From positions 806,001-870,000 of the forward strand of contig NZ_CP100461.1 in assembly GCF_024228675.1 (NCBI RefSeq): a DNA stretch of 64,000 nucleotides, given 5' to 3'. Under the pieces are notes generated by a model that saw nothing but the letters and a program-made list of their open reading frames with translations, did no database searches and was not told the origin of the DNA. Origin of the DNA: Salinigranum marinum (lineage in GTDB: Archaea; Halobacteriota; Halobacteria; Halobacteriales; Haloferacaceae). Positions 36,067-43,374 of the stretch are shown here, in pieces (within the stretch, counting starts at the first letter, position 1; every line of letters begins with the position of its first letter). The translations under genes and the position numbers were made by a program.

Positions 36067-36891
36067 ATGGTTGTCCACTCGAATTTACTCGCCGAGGGGC
36101 TTGATGATATCCTGCACACGGTACTTTCAGCGGGTGACGACGAACTCCTCGTGATCAACCCGACGGCCGAGACGGTCGAGGCACTCGTCTCCGTCGCGAC
36201 CGCGTTCGACGGCGACCTGCCGACGGTCCGAGTGGTGGCCGACGACACGCTTCTGAAGACCGTGGTCGACGACTTCATCGTGGCGAGTAACGCCGCCAAC
36301 CTCGTCGACGAGGGCGTGCTCTCGCTGAAGACCGGCGCCGGGAGCGAGGAGAACTCGCTCATCGTCACGGAGGACGCCGTGCTGGCGCTCGTAACGACCG
36401 GCGACCGCGTCGCGGCGCTCGCGACCGACGACGAGGAGTTCGTCGACTCCGCGTACGAGACCTACGTCGAGCAGTCGGAGGAGGCACCGGAGTTCAAGCT
36501 TCGCACACCCTCGATCTCCGTCGTCCGGGAGTCGCTGGAAGCCGACATCTCCGAGAGGATCCGCGCCGACTTCGACACCGTCCTCTCGTCGTTGCAGACC
36601 GCCCGCGGCGACGGGCAGGGTCTCGACGAGGTCACCATCAGCCTCCTCGTGGCCGCGAAGAACGACGTGCTCCTGTACGACATCTCGAAGTGGGGCGAGG
36701 ACATCGGGATCGCGTCGAAGGCGACGTTCTCCCGGACGAAAACGAAGCTCGAGGACATGGGACTCATCGACACCGAGAAGGTCCCCATCGACGTCGGTCG
36801 TCCGCGACTCCGACTGAAGCTCGGCGACGACCGCCTCCGGCAGGCCGACGCCGACCAGCTCGCCGGTGTCGCCCAGAGCCTTCTCACCTGA
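36067..36891 (+). CDS. tbsP: TbsP-type transcriptional regulator (DUF5821)
   Basis: This 274-residue protein matches my memory of the haloarchaeal TbsP/DUF5821 family. The first 130 residues form an alpha/beta domain (DELLVINPTAETVEALVSVATAFDG, NSLIVTEDAVLALVTTGDRVAAL). The last 100 residues form a winged helix (LLVAAKNDVLLYDISKWGEDIGIASKATFSRTKTKLEDMGLIDTEKVPIDVGRPRLRLKL). In Haloferax, TbsP works with TrmB in glucose-responsive control of central metabolism. The same role here is inferred by homology. The promoter TATA lies at -27. Confidence 0.88.
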   Translation: MVVHSNLLAEGLDDILHTVLSAGDDELLVINPTAETVEALVSVATAFDGDLPTVRVVADDTLLKTVVDDFIVASNAANLVDEGVLSLKTGAGSEENSLIVTEDAVLALVTTGDRVAALATDDEEFVDSAYETYVEQSEEAPEFKLRTPSISVVRESLEADISERIRADFDTVLSSLQTARGDGQGLDEVTISLLVAAKNDVLLYDISKWGEDIGIASKATFSRTKTKLEDMGLIDTEKVPIDVGRPRLRLKLGDDRLRQADADQLAGVAQSLLT

Positions 36892-36938
36892 AGAGCCGGA
36901 ACCCTCGCGCTTTTTTATTCTTCACCCGACGTGCGCGT

Positions 36939-38642
36939 ATGCACGTCGGACTCGTCGGCTCGGGTCCCGCCGAAGCGGCGATCCGGGCCGCCTTTGCGGA
37001 CGTCGACGCCACTGTCGCCACCGGGATGGAATCGCTCGCCGAGTCCGATCTCGGTGTCGTCGTCGCGCCGGCGGGTGCCGACCAGGTCGCCCGCGCCGAC
37101 GCCGTCTGCGATCGCCTCGTCGCGTGTGAGGTCGGCGGGGTCGGCGGTCACCCGCTCGATTCTCTCGACGCCGCCGTCTCCGTCTTCACGCACGATTCCG
37201 CACGGTTCTCCGACCTCCAGCGCCGCGTCGCGTCGACCACTGACGCGACGGCGGAGCGTCCCTCCGGGGACCGAAGCGCGGTCCGCTTCGCCGGGGCAGT
37301 CGCCGGGCGGCGCGCCGTTCGCCTGCTCGCTGGCGACCCCCTCGGCGGGACCGTCGTCGAGGTGCCCGGCGACGAACGGCGGTTCCTCCCGACCCCCGAG
37401 GCAGAGCGGGACCGCACCCTCGACCGATCGTGGCGTGCGGTCGACCTCGGAGCGTCGCTCGACCGCGCGGAGCGGGCGCTCGACGACCGTGTCGGGCTCC
37501 TCACGCAGGTCGGCGAGCGCGAGTCGTTCCCCGTGCCGTACTACCTCGCGACCACCGCGGACACGACGGGCTACAGCGACGCCCGGGCCGCGGAGTTCGC
37601 CGCCGGTGCGGATCCCGACTGGGATCGCGCGTTCATGAAGGCACTCGGCGAGGGGCTCGAGCGCTACTGTGCCGGCGTCTACCGTCAGTCGGCGTTCGTC
37701 GTCGCGCCGGAGGCGAACCGCGCACGGCCGGTCTCGCCCGCTCGTTTTGCCCGTCCCGAAGGATACCGCCAGGTCGACCGCGAGGAGTCGCTCCCCTGGG
37801 TCGAGGGCGAACACCTCGCGACTGGGGAGCGCGTCTCGTTGCCGGCGGAGTTCGTCCACTACCCGCCGCCACAGGAACGGCACAAACCGGCGATCACGAC
37901 GGGGCTGGGGCTGGGTAACTCCGGCGTCGAGGCGCTCTTGTCGGGACTGTACGAGGTGATCGAACGCGACGCGACGATGCTCGCGTGGTACTCGACGTTC
38001 GAGCCCCTCGGCCTGGCGGTCGACGACGAACGGTTCCGAACGCTCGTGAAACGAGCGCGCGCCGAGGAACTCGACGTGACGCCCCTGCTCGTGACGCAGG
38101 ACGTCGACGTGCCCGTCGTCGCCGCCGCGGTCCACCGCGACGCCGACCACGAGAACGAGGACGCGTGGCCGCGGTTCGCGATGGGATCGGGGGCGGCTCT
38201 CGATCCGGTCGCAGCCGCGTGCGCGGCGCTCGCCGAGGCGCTCCAGAACTGGATGGAACTCCGCGCGATGGGTCCCGAGCAAGCGGCAGATGAAAAGGCC
38301 GCGATCGGCGAGTACGCGGCGTTTCCACCTGCCGCTCAGCGGTTCGTCGACGCCGGCGCGACCGTCCCCGCCGGATCGGTCGGTCCGGATCGACTCCCCG
38401 AGGGAGCGGCCGAACTCGACGCCGTGATCGAGCGGGTGACCGACGCCGGACTGGACGCGTACGCCGCGCGGACGACGACGCGCGACGTGGCCGAGCTGGG
38501 GTTCGAGGCGGTTCGTGTCCTGGTTCCCGAGGCACAACCGCTCTTCACCGGCGAACCGTTCTTCGCCGAGCGGGCCGAGACAGTCCCGAGGGAACTGGGG
38601 TTCGAGCCGCGGCTGGACGGACCGTATCACCCGTATCCGTAG
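36939..38642 (+). CDS. YcaO-domain protein with TOMM cyclodehydratase-like N-terminus
   Basis: This 567-residue protein has a Rossmann-like N-terminal domain (MHVGLVGSGPAEAAIRAAFADVDATV). A YcaO ATPase domain follows from about residue 170, with the landmarks DWDRAFMKALGEGLERYC, GLGNSGVEALLSGLYEVIERDATMLAWY and AACAALAEALQNWMELRA. These supply the Glu-rich Mg-ATP site. It ends in a proline-rich PYHPYP, like the PxPxP tails of cyclodehydratases that activate amide backbones. T-rich TTTTTTATT about 25 bases upstream acts as TATA box and perhaps as terminator for tbsP. No precursor peptide is adjacent, so the substrate is unknown. Confidence 0.85.
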   Translation: MHVGLVGSGPAEAAIRAAFADVDATVATGMESLAESDLGVVVAPAGADQVARADAVCDRLVACEVGGVGGHPLDSLDAAVSVFTHDSARFSDLQRRVASTTDATAERPSGDRSAVRFAGAVAGRRAVRLLAGDPLGGTVVEVPGDERRFLPTPEAERDRTLDRSWRAVDLGASLDRAERALDDRVGLLTQVGERESFPVPYYLATTADTTGYSDARAAEFAAGADPDWDRAFMKALGEGLERYCAGVYRQSAFVVAPEANRARPVSPARFARPEGYRQVDREESLPWVEGEHLATGERVSLPAEFVHYPPPQERHKPAITTGLGLGNSGVEALLSGLYEVIERDATMLAWYSTFEPLGLAVDDERFRTLVKRARAEELDVTPLLVTQDVDVPVVAAAVHRDADHENEDAWPRFAMGSGAALDPVAAACAALAEALQNWMELRAMGPEQAADEKAAIGEYAAFPPAAQRFVDAGATVPAGSVGPDRLPEGAAELDAVIERVTDAGLDAYAARTTTRDVAELGFEAVRVLVPEAQPLFTGEPFFAERAETVPRELGFEPRLDGPYHPYP

Positions 38643-38951
38643 CAACCGCCGACGCCTGTGTGACGCTGTCTGCGAACAGGCGGCACCCGCTTCGTGACGG
38701 AGCGCGGCGTGCCGCACGACTGCGGGACGCGCTCCGGCGATCCTCAGCGCACGGGCGGTCTGGCCGCAGCTTCCGGTTTGAACCCTCGGTCACGGCGACG
38801 AACGCTGTGTTCTTCCCTCGGGAGAGGCTGTCCTACCTGGCGCGGTGACCCCACTGGTGAACGTCGTCGTGACGGGCGCTACCTGTGGCGTCGACGCCGA
38901 CACGTGGGGACGTCGTAGGCCGGACGTCCCGGCAGCTGTCTGTCGAGGCAG
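38643..38951. other. Intergenic stretch without a recognisable gene
   Basis: This gap lies between the convergent YcaO and DUF63 genes. Frames are short and basic. A T-arm-like GGTTTGAACCC at about 38775 is isolated, with no acceptor or anticodon arm. Confidence 0.35.
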
Positions 38952-40091
38952 CTACACGCCGAACGTCGCCCGAAGCATATCACGCGTCCCCGGCCCGAGT
39001 CCGACCGCGAGGACGGCGACGAGGAGGAGCATCGTGTACCGAGGGGACTCCTCGAACACCCCTTCCTCGAACACCCAGATCACGAACGTGGCCGCGACGA
39101 GTTTCACGAGCAGGAACGGCCACGCGTCGCCCGTGACCGCGAGCACCGAGGCGGGGAGCGTCGACGCGGTGAAGTCGACCACGAACTGGTTGACGGGGTG
39201 TTTCGGCACGAGGTTCGGGCCGGCACCGATCGCGGTCATCCAGTCGAGGCCGACGACGTTCGCCACCCCGTCGACGGCGTGGCCCCAGATAATGACGAGA
39301 CCGATGAGCCCCGTCCCGGCGTTGACCTGCGGGGCGTACCGCTCGACGAGCTTCCACGTTGCGATGGCGGTGAGCGTCGCGCCGACGAGGACGATCACCA
39401 GGACCTGCGGGTAGAACGTCACGCCGTTCTCACCCGACACCGCGAGCGAGCCGAGATACCCCACGGTGAGTGCGAGGACGGCGACACCGATCACCGAGAG
39501 GGGACGCTGGTAGTCGGTGACCTGGCCCTGCCGTTCGAGCACGACCGAGACGACGACGGCGACGACCGTCACGAAGAAGACGGTGAAGTAGATGATCGGG
39601 CTGATGAACAGCGTGTTCAGCGGGTAGGTGATGAGGGCGTCGGCGACGCCGGGCGCGTCGTTCGCGTCCTCGACGACCCGGAGCGCGCCGCCGAAGAAGA
39701 CGAACGGCAGGAGGGCGTAAAAGAACCGGCGCTGACGGCCGATGTCGAGCCGACGCATGAAGAAGACGACGCCAGAGAGCGCGATGAGCAGAACGATCAT
39801 GTAGCCGACCTCGGAGACGAGGGTGTAGCCGGGGTAGGCGACGACGCCGGTCGCGGCCTGACAGGCGGCCGCGCTCCCGAGATACTCCGTCCCGCCGGTG
39901 CCACGCACCGCACAGACGGCCGACTGGGCGTCCGCCTGCACGGGCCCCCAGAAGTACTGCCAGACGAAGCCGTCGTAGACCGCGCGCGGGAACGCGACGG
40001 AGCCGCCGACGAGGGCGAGTCCGAGCGTCGCCACCGCGAGGGTCCACAGCCGCTCGGGATCGAGACCGACACGCTCTGCGACCGTTGCCAT
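38952..40091 (-). CDS. DUF63 family membrane protein
   Basis: This 379-residue archaeal membrane protein has about eight to ten helices with characteristic loops. These include [20 protein letters not shown] near the N-terminus, [37 protein letters not shown], and [15 protein letters not shown] with [12 protein letters not shown]. These fit DUF63, which is restricted to archaea and has no proven activity; the conserved Asp, Glu and His residues in membrane segments suggest an enzyme or metal-dependent transporter. ATG 40091 is the standard start. Confidence 0.92.
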   Translation of the reverse strand: MATVAERVGLDPERLWTLAVATLGLALVGGSVAFPRAVYDGFVWQYFWGPVQADAQSAVCAVRGTGGTEYLGSAAACQAATGVVAYPGYTLVSEVGYMIVLLIALSGVVFFMRRLDIGRQRRFFYALLPFVFFGGALRVVEDANDAPGVADALITYPLNTLFISPIIYFTVFFVTVVAVVVSVVLERQGQVTDYQRPLSVIGVAVLALTVGYLGSLAVSGENGVTFYPQVLVIVLVGATLTAIATWKLVERYAPQVNAGTGLIGLVIIWGHAVDGVANVVGLDWMTAIGAGPNLVPKHPVNQFVVDFTASTLPASVLAVTGDAWPFLLVKLVAATFVIWVFEEGVFEESPRYTMLLLVAVLAVGLGPGTRDMLRATFGV

Positions 40092-40276
40092 GTCCTGAAT
40101 CCTGCGTCCGTCGATTAATACCCTTGTGGTCTCGTGCGCTCGCGATGCACCCGTCGTGGCCGGCTGAGCCGACTGAGCGCACAACACTCCCCGGGCGCCG
40201 TGACCTGCTGCCGTCTCCGACGGCCCGGGTCAGCGCCCACCGAATCGGCGGGAGCCGTCGGCAGGGGTGGCGAAGC

Positions 40277-40741
40277 TCAGAGCGGGAGGGCGGGATCGTC
40301 GTGTTCGGTGCCGAGGACGACCATCGTGTACGACCGCGCGAAGCCCTCCGTGCTGGCGACGTTCTCGAACAGCAGTTCCCGGAGGCCGTCGGTATCTTCG
40401 GCGTAGACCCGCAGGAGGACGTCCCAGTCGCCCGTCGTCAGGTGGACTTCCTGCACGCCATCGACCCCTCTGAGCCGGTCGACGAATCCCGCGACCGCGT
40501 CGTCGCGGCCCTGTTCGATCCGGAGCCCGACGAACGCCGACGTGCTGTAGCCGACCGCCTGCGGGTTCACTTTCGCGTGGTACCCCTCGATGACGCCCGC
40601 CTCCTTCATGCGGTTGACGCGGTCGTGGACCGTCGCCGAGGACATCTCGATCCGGCGGGCGATCTCGCTGAACGGGGTCCGCGCGTCCGCCTGGAGCGTG
40701 CGGAGGATGGCACGGTCCGTCTCGTCGAGTTCGATCGCCAT
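40277..40741 (-). CDS. Lrp/AsnC family transcriptional regulator
   Basis: This 154-residue protein has an N-terminal helix-turn-helix (LDETDRAILRTLQADARTPFSEIARRIEMSSATVHDRVNRMKEAGVIEGYHAKVNPQAVG). The C-terminal RAM domain (VQEVHLTTGDWDVLLRVYAEDTDGLRELLFENVASTEG) binds amino acids and makes octamers. It starts five bases after the stop of the upstream inositol-monophosphatase-family gene, so they are one operon. The effector is unknown. Confidence 0.93.
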   Translation of the reverse strand: MAIELDETDRAILRTLQADARTPFSEIARRIEMSSATVHDRVNRMKEAGVIEGYHAKVNPQAVGYSTSAFVGLRIEQGRDDAVAGFVDRLRGVDGVQEVHLTTGDWDVLLRVYAEDTDGLRELLFENVASTEGFARSYTMVVLGTEHDDPALPL

Positions 40742-40746
40742 CCCAC

Positions 40747-41568
40747 TCACCGCTCCGCGACCGCCTGGATCTCCTGGGCCGCGTCGAGGAGGTCCTCGTG
40801 GATCGCACCGTTCGACGCGACGAGTCCCTGCGAGTCGTGTCGCCAGCGGTCGCCGTGGACGTCGGTGACCGTCCCACCCGCGAGCCGGATCAGGTGGACG
40901 CCGGCGACCGTGTCCCACGGGTTGGCGTACACGTTGGTGACGACTCCATCGATGGTCCCCGCCGCGAGCATCGCCAACTGCGCCTGGGCGCTGCCCAGCC
41001 GTCTGAGGTCGCCGAAGCGGTCGACGATGGCGCGACAGGCCGCGGCGTACTCGTCTCTCCGATCGGGCTCCCACCACATCGTCGGCACGACCGCACAGGT
41101 CTCGGGATCCGCCCGGTCGCTGACCGAGACGGGCTCGCCGTTCCGCGTCACGGCCTCGTCGTCGGCCACGTAGACGTCGCCGAGTTCGGGCGCGGCGACC
41201 GCGGCGGCGACCGGTTCCCCGTCTCGGACCGCGGCGACGGCCGTGCACCACACCCCCAGCCCGCGGACGAAGTTGTTGGTGCCGTCGATCGGGTCGATGA
41301 CCCACGCGGGTCCCGACTCGGGGACCGACTTGAGTTCGTCCGCTTCCTCGCCGACGATGGCGTTCGCCTCGTACGTCGAGTGGATGCAGTCGATGACGCG
41401 CGCCTGTGCGTCGCGGTCGGCCTGTGTCACCACGTCCGTCTTGTCCTCCTTGATCTCGACGGGAATCTCCCGCCGGAAGGAGCCGGCTGCGACGGCGGCA
41501 CCGACGCGTGCGGCCTGTTCCGCGACACGGGCACGCGCCGCCGCGTCCGACTCCGAACTGGTGTCCAT
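40747..41568 (-). CDS. Inositol monophosphatase family phosphatase
   Basis: This 273-residue Mg-dependent phosphatase has the family motif ELKSVPESGPAWVIDPIDGTNNFVRGLG with D-P-I-D-G-T. A GEEADE metal site precedes it, and the C-terminal NPWDTVAGVHLIRLAGGTVTDV also matches. Archaeal members act on inositol-1-phosphate or fructose-1,6-bisphosphate. Which applies here is unclear. Its TATA box (GGATATACG, minus strand, near 41595) is about 27 bases upstream, giving a leaderless mRNA. Confidence 0.93.
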   Translation of the reverse strand: MDTSSESDAAARARVAEQAARVGAAVAAGSFRREIPVEIKEDKTDVVTQADRDAQARVIDCIHSTYEANAIVGEEADELKSVPESGPAWVIDPIDGTNNFVRGLGVWCTAVAAVRDGEPVAAAVAAPELGDVYVADDEAVTRNGEPVSVSDRADPETCAVVPTMWWEPDRRDEYAAACRAIVDRFGDLRRLGSAQAQLAMLAAGTIDGVVTNVYANPWDTVAGVHLIRLAGGTVTDVHGDRWRHDSQGLVASNGAIHEDLLDAAQEIQAVAER

Positions 41569-41637
41569 GGCGGGAGCGCTCGCGCCATCACCGTATATCC
41601 CTCGGGTTTTTTGTTTCGCGGGCGAGAGATCGCGGGC

Positions 41638-41925
41638 GTGTCAGGTGACGGCGACGACGTCGGGGCCGACCTCCCGGCGGACGTCGAGGCGACGCTCGCG
41701 CAACTGCTCGCGGAGGCGGCCGCGGCGGCCAGACGCCGCGAGGGGGAGGCAGTATCGGCCATCGTCGACACGGTCGAGACGGTCGTCCGGAACAAGGTCC
41801 CGGCCGGACTCCTGTGCGAGCGACTCGAACACGGCTGTGCGTCGGTCGAACGGCTCTCGGTGGACGAACCTCTCGTCGCCGCGGAGTATCTCGACGCGAT
41901 GGAGCGGCTCGTGCGGTCGGCGTGA
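41638..41925 (+). CDS. Hypothetical small alpha-helical protein
   Basis: This 95-residue acidic protein starts at GTG 41638 (VSGDGDDVGADLPADVEATL). It contains AQLLAEAAAAARRREGEAVS and DTVETVVRNKVPAGLLCERLEHG, ending in an all-helical EYLDAMERLVRSA. I do not recognise a family, but codon bias and composition are those of real haloarchaeal proteins. A T-rich stretch at about 41607-41614 sits near -27 and could be the TATA box. It is divergent from the phosphatase gene. Confidence 0.6.
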   Translation: MSGDGDDVGADLPADVEATLAQLLAEAAAAARRREGEAVSAIVDTVETVVRNKVPAGLLCERLEHGCASVERLSVDEPLVAAEYLDAMERLVRSA

Positions 41926-41964
41926 GAGAGACGAGAGCGGACGGGGGAACCGAACTGAATGGGG

Positions 41965-42170
41965 GCGACGCGCGACGGTGGCAATCTGTCTCGATCCACC
42001 GAAGCGACTGCGTCGCTTCGAGCCGCTCTCGTCCCCCGGCTTCCTCGGTGTCGACCGCAGTGCGGTTGCGCGCGACGTCGCCGGCTCCGCCCGGCGACAC
42101 GCGCGAGGAATGAGCGACCGACCGAGCGAGTCGGCTGGGGAGGGGGCGGTGTAACCACCCTGGCAGCTGC
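41965..42170. repeat. Dispersed haloarchaeal intergenic repeat, copy C (inverted)
   Basis: On the minus strand it has GGTGGTTACACCGCC, then CCTCCCCAGCCGACTCGC and TTCCTCGCGCG, shared with copies B and A. A hairpin at 41999-42022 (CGAAGCGA-CTGCG-TCGCTTCG) resembles the CGAAGCGG hairpin of copy A. It lies just after the 41638 gene. No gene is apparent here. Confidence 0.45.
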
Positions 42171-42329
42171 GCTCGTTCAGTCCAGTTCCACGCACAACGC
42201 GTCGAGTCCCGCTCGACCGCCCTCGATCAGTACACGCACGCCGCTTACCGTTCGTCGTGAGCGACACACGTTCGCGCGACCGGCCGACGGTAATACGTGC
42301 CGACGGTAAGCGACTCGCAGTTGATCGAT

Positions 42330-43180
42330 AGGAAACGCGAAAAGCCGCAATTTGGACCCGGTCGGGAGACGTTTTCCGCAGCCCGTACGGCCCGTTCGAC
42401 TTGCCCCGGATTCCGGAGATCCGGATACGTCGAGTTCCCGAACGCCGCTTTCGCGTCGTCCGGTAGTTGGCCTTCTCGCCGCCCTGTCGAACGTCTTCGG
42501 CCCGGTTCGGTTGGTGTTTTCCCCGGGCCTCACGACCTTTCTCGACCCCGAAGGGTCGACTTCGCGGGACCCGCTCTCGCGTGACCCCGGTACTCGGTCT
42601 TCCGCCGTTCTGCGATCGGATTCGGCCCGGTTCGGTTGGTGTTTTCCCCGGGCCTCACGACCTTTCTCGACCCTGAAGGGTCGACTTCACGACCTCCACT
42701 CTCGTGTGAGCCGCTACTTGGTCTTCCGCCGTTCCGTGAGCGGTTTCGGAGCGCTTCGGTCTGCCTGTTGTCCACGCTCCTTACGGCCAGTTCGGCTGCC
42801 GCCGACTTCCCGGATCCCGCTCGCGCGTGACCCGGTACTTGGCCTTGTCCCGCTGTCGGAACGGAGTCGGACCGGTTCGGTTTGTGTTTTCCCCGGTCCT
42901 CTCGGCCAGTTCGGCTGCCGCCGAGTTCACGAGCCCTGTTCTCACGTGACCCGCTACTTGGCCTTCCGCCGTTCGCTGAACGGATGCGGACTGGTTGTGT
43001 ATTCCCCAGTCTTTACGGCCGGTTCGGCTGCCGCCGAGTTCGCTCGGTCCGCTTTCGCGTTCCTCGCTACTTGGCCTTCACACCGTTCGTGGGACGGTTG
43101 TGGGCTGCTGCGGTTCTCCGTCGGCGCGTTGACCTCGATTCCCCGTTACGGGACGCTTGGTGGTTGCACCGACGCCGTAT
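42330..43180. repeat. Degenerate tandem array, unit about 113-127 bp
   Basis: The plus-strand anchor (C/G)TA(C/G)T(T/C)GG marks unit starts at 42463, 42590, 42714, 42835, 42954 and 43067. A more diverged unit lies before 42463. Spacings are 127, 124, 121, 119 and 113, shrinking steadily toward the promoter end. Units a and b share long identical stretches such as CGGTTCGGTTGGTGTTTTCC. Units c, d and e share TTCGGCTGCCGCCGA. There are no unique spacers, so it is not a CRISPR array. Confidence 0.8.
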
Positions 43181-43235
43181 CCGTCTGTTACGACGGTTCC
43201 GGTCGTCCGGTTAGCCCTTGCCGCTTCTCGCGGAT
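42330..43235 (-). ncRNA. Candidate structured RNA made of seven tandem units
   Basis: This is a predicted minus-strand transcript of about 0.9 kb. It starts near 43235, set by a BRE/TATA at 43256-43270, and ends near the U-rich CTTTTCGCGTTTCC at about 42330-42346. Each unit folds in the same order. First comes a three-pair stem capped by a GNRA loop: GAGA in units a, b and d, GCGA in c, and GAAA in e and 0. Next is a tetraloop hairpin, either TCGACCC/GGGTCGA or TCGGC/GCCGA. A 5-7-bp stem then encloses GGAAAACAC-type loop sequence, and CCG/CGG pairing closes the unit. Stem sequences differ between units but keep pairing. Unit lengths are mostly not multiples of three, so no frame persists. Function unknown. 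Confidence 0.55.
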
Positions 43236-43255
43236 CCTTAGATATGGTACCAACC

Positions 43256-43270
43256 CACATAAACGTTTCG
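43256..43270 (-). promoter_or_regulatory. BRE/TATA promoter reading into the tandem array
   Basis: On the minus strand CGAAACG is followed by TTTATGTG, a near-consensus haloarchaeal BRE plus TATA box. A start is expected near 43233-43236. No protein start codon follows closely, and the first structure downstream is the array. The histidine-kinase stop is about 105 bases upstream on the same strand. Confidence 0.6.
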
Positions 43271-43374
43271 TACGAGTAACAGATTGCCGCGGCACCCGGG
43301 AGTCGGTCGAAAACGGGTTCGTCGCCCGTCGCACGGGCTGTTCCCCCACGTCCCGACGGGACCGGAGGCGAGGC

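Noticed and set aside
38773..38789. T-arm-like GGTTTGAACCC after the YcaO gene
   Set aside because: No acceptor, D-arm or anticodon arm can be drawn around it. It is probably chance.
42330..43180. CRISPR array
   Set aside because: Units are over 110 bp, contiguous, degenerate and lack short identical repeats with unique spacers. No cas genes are nearby.
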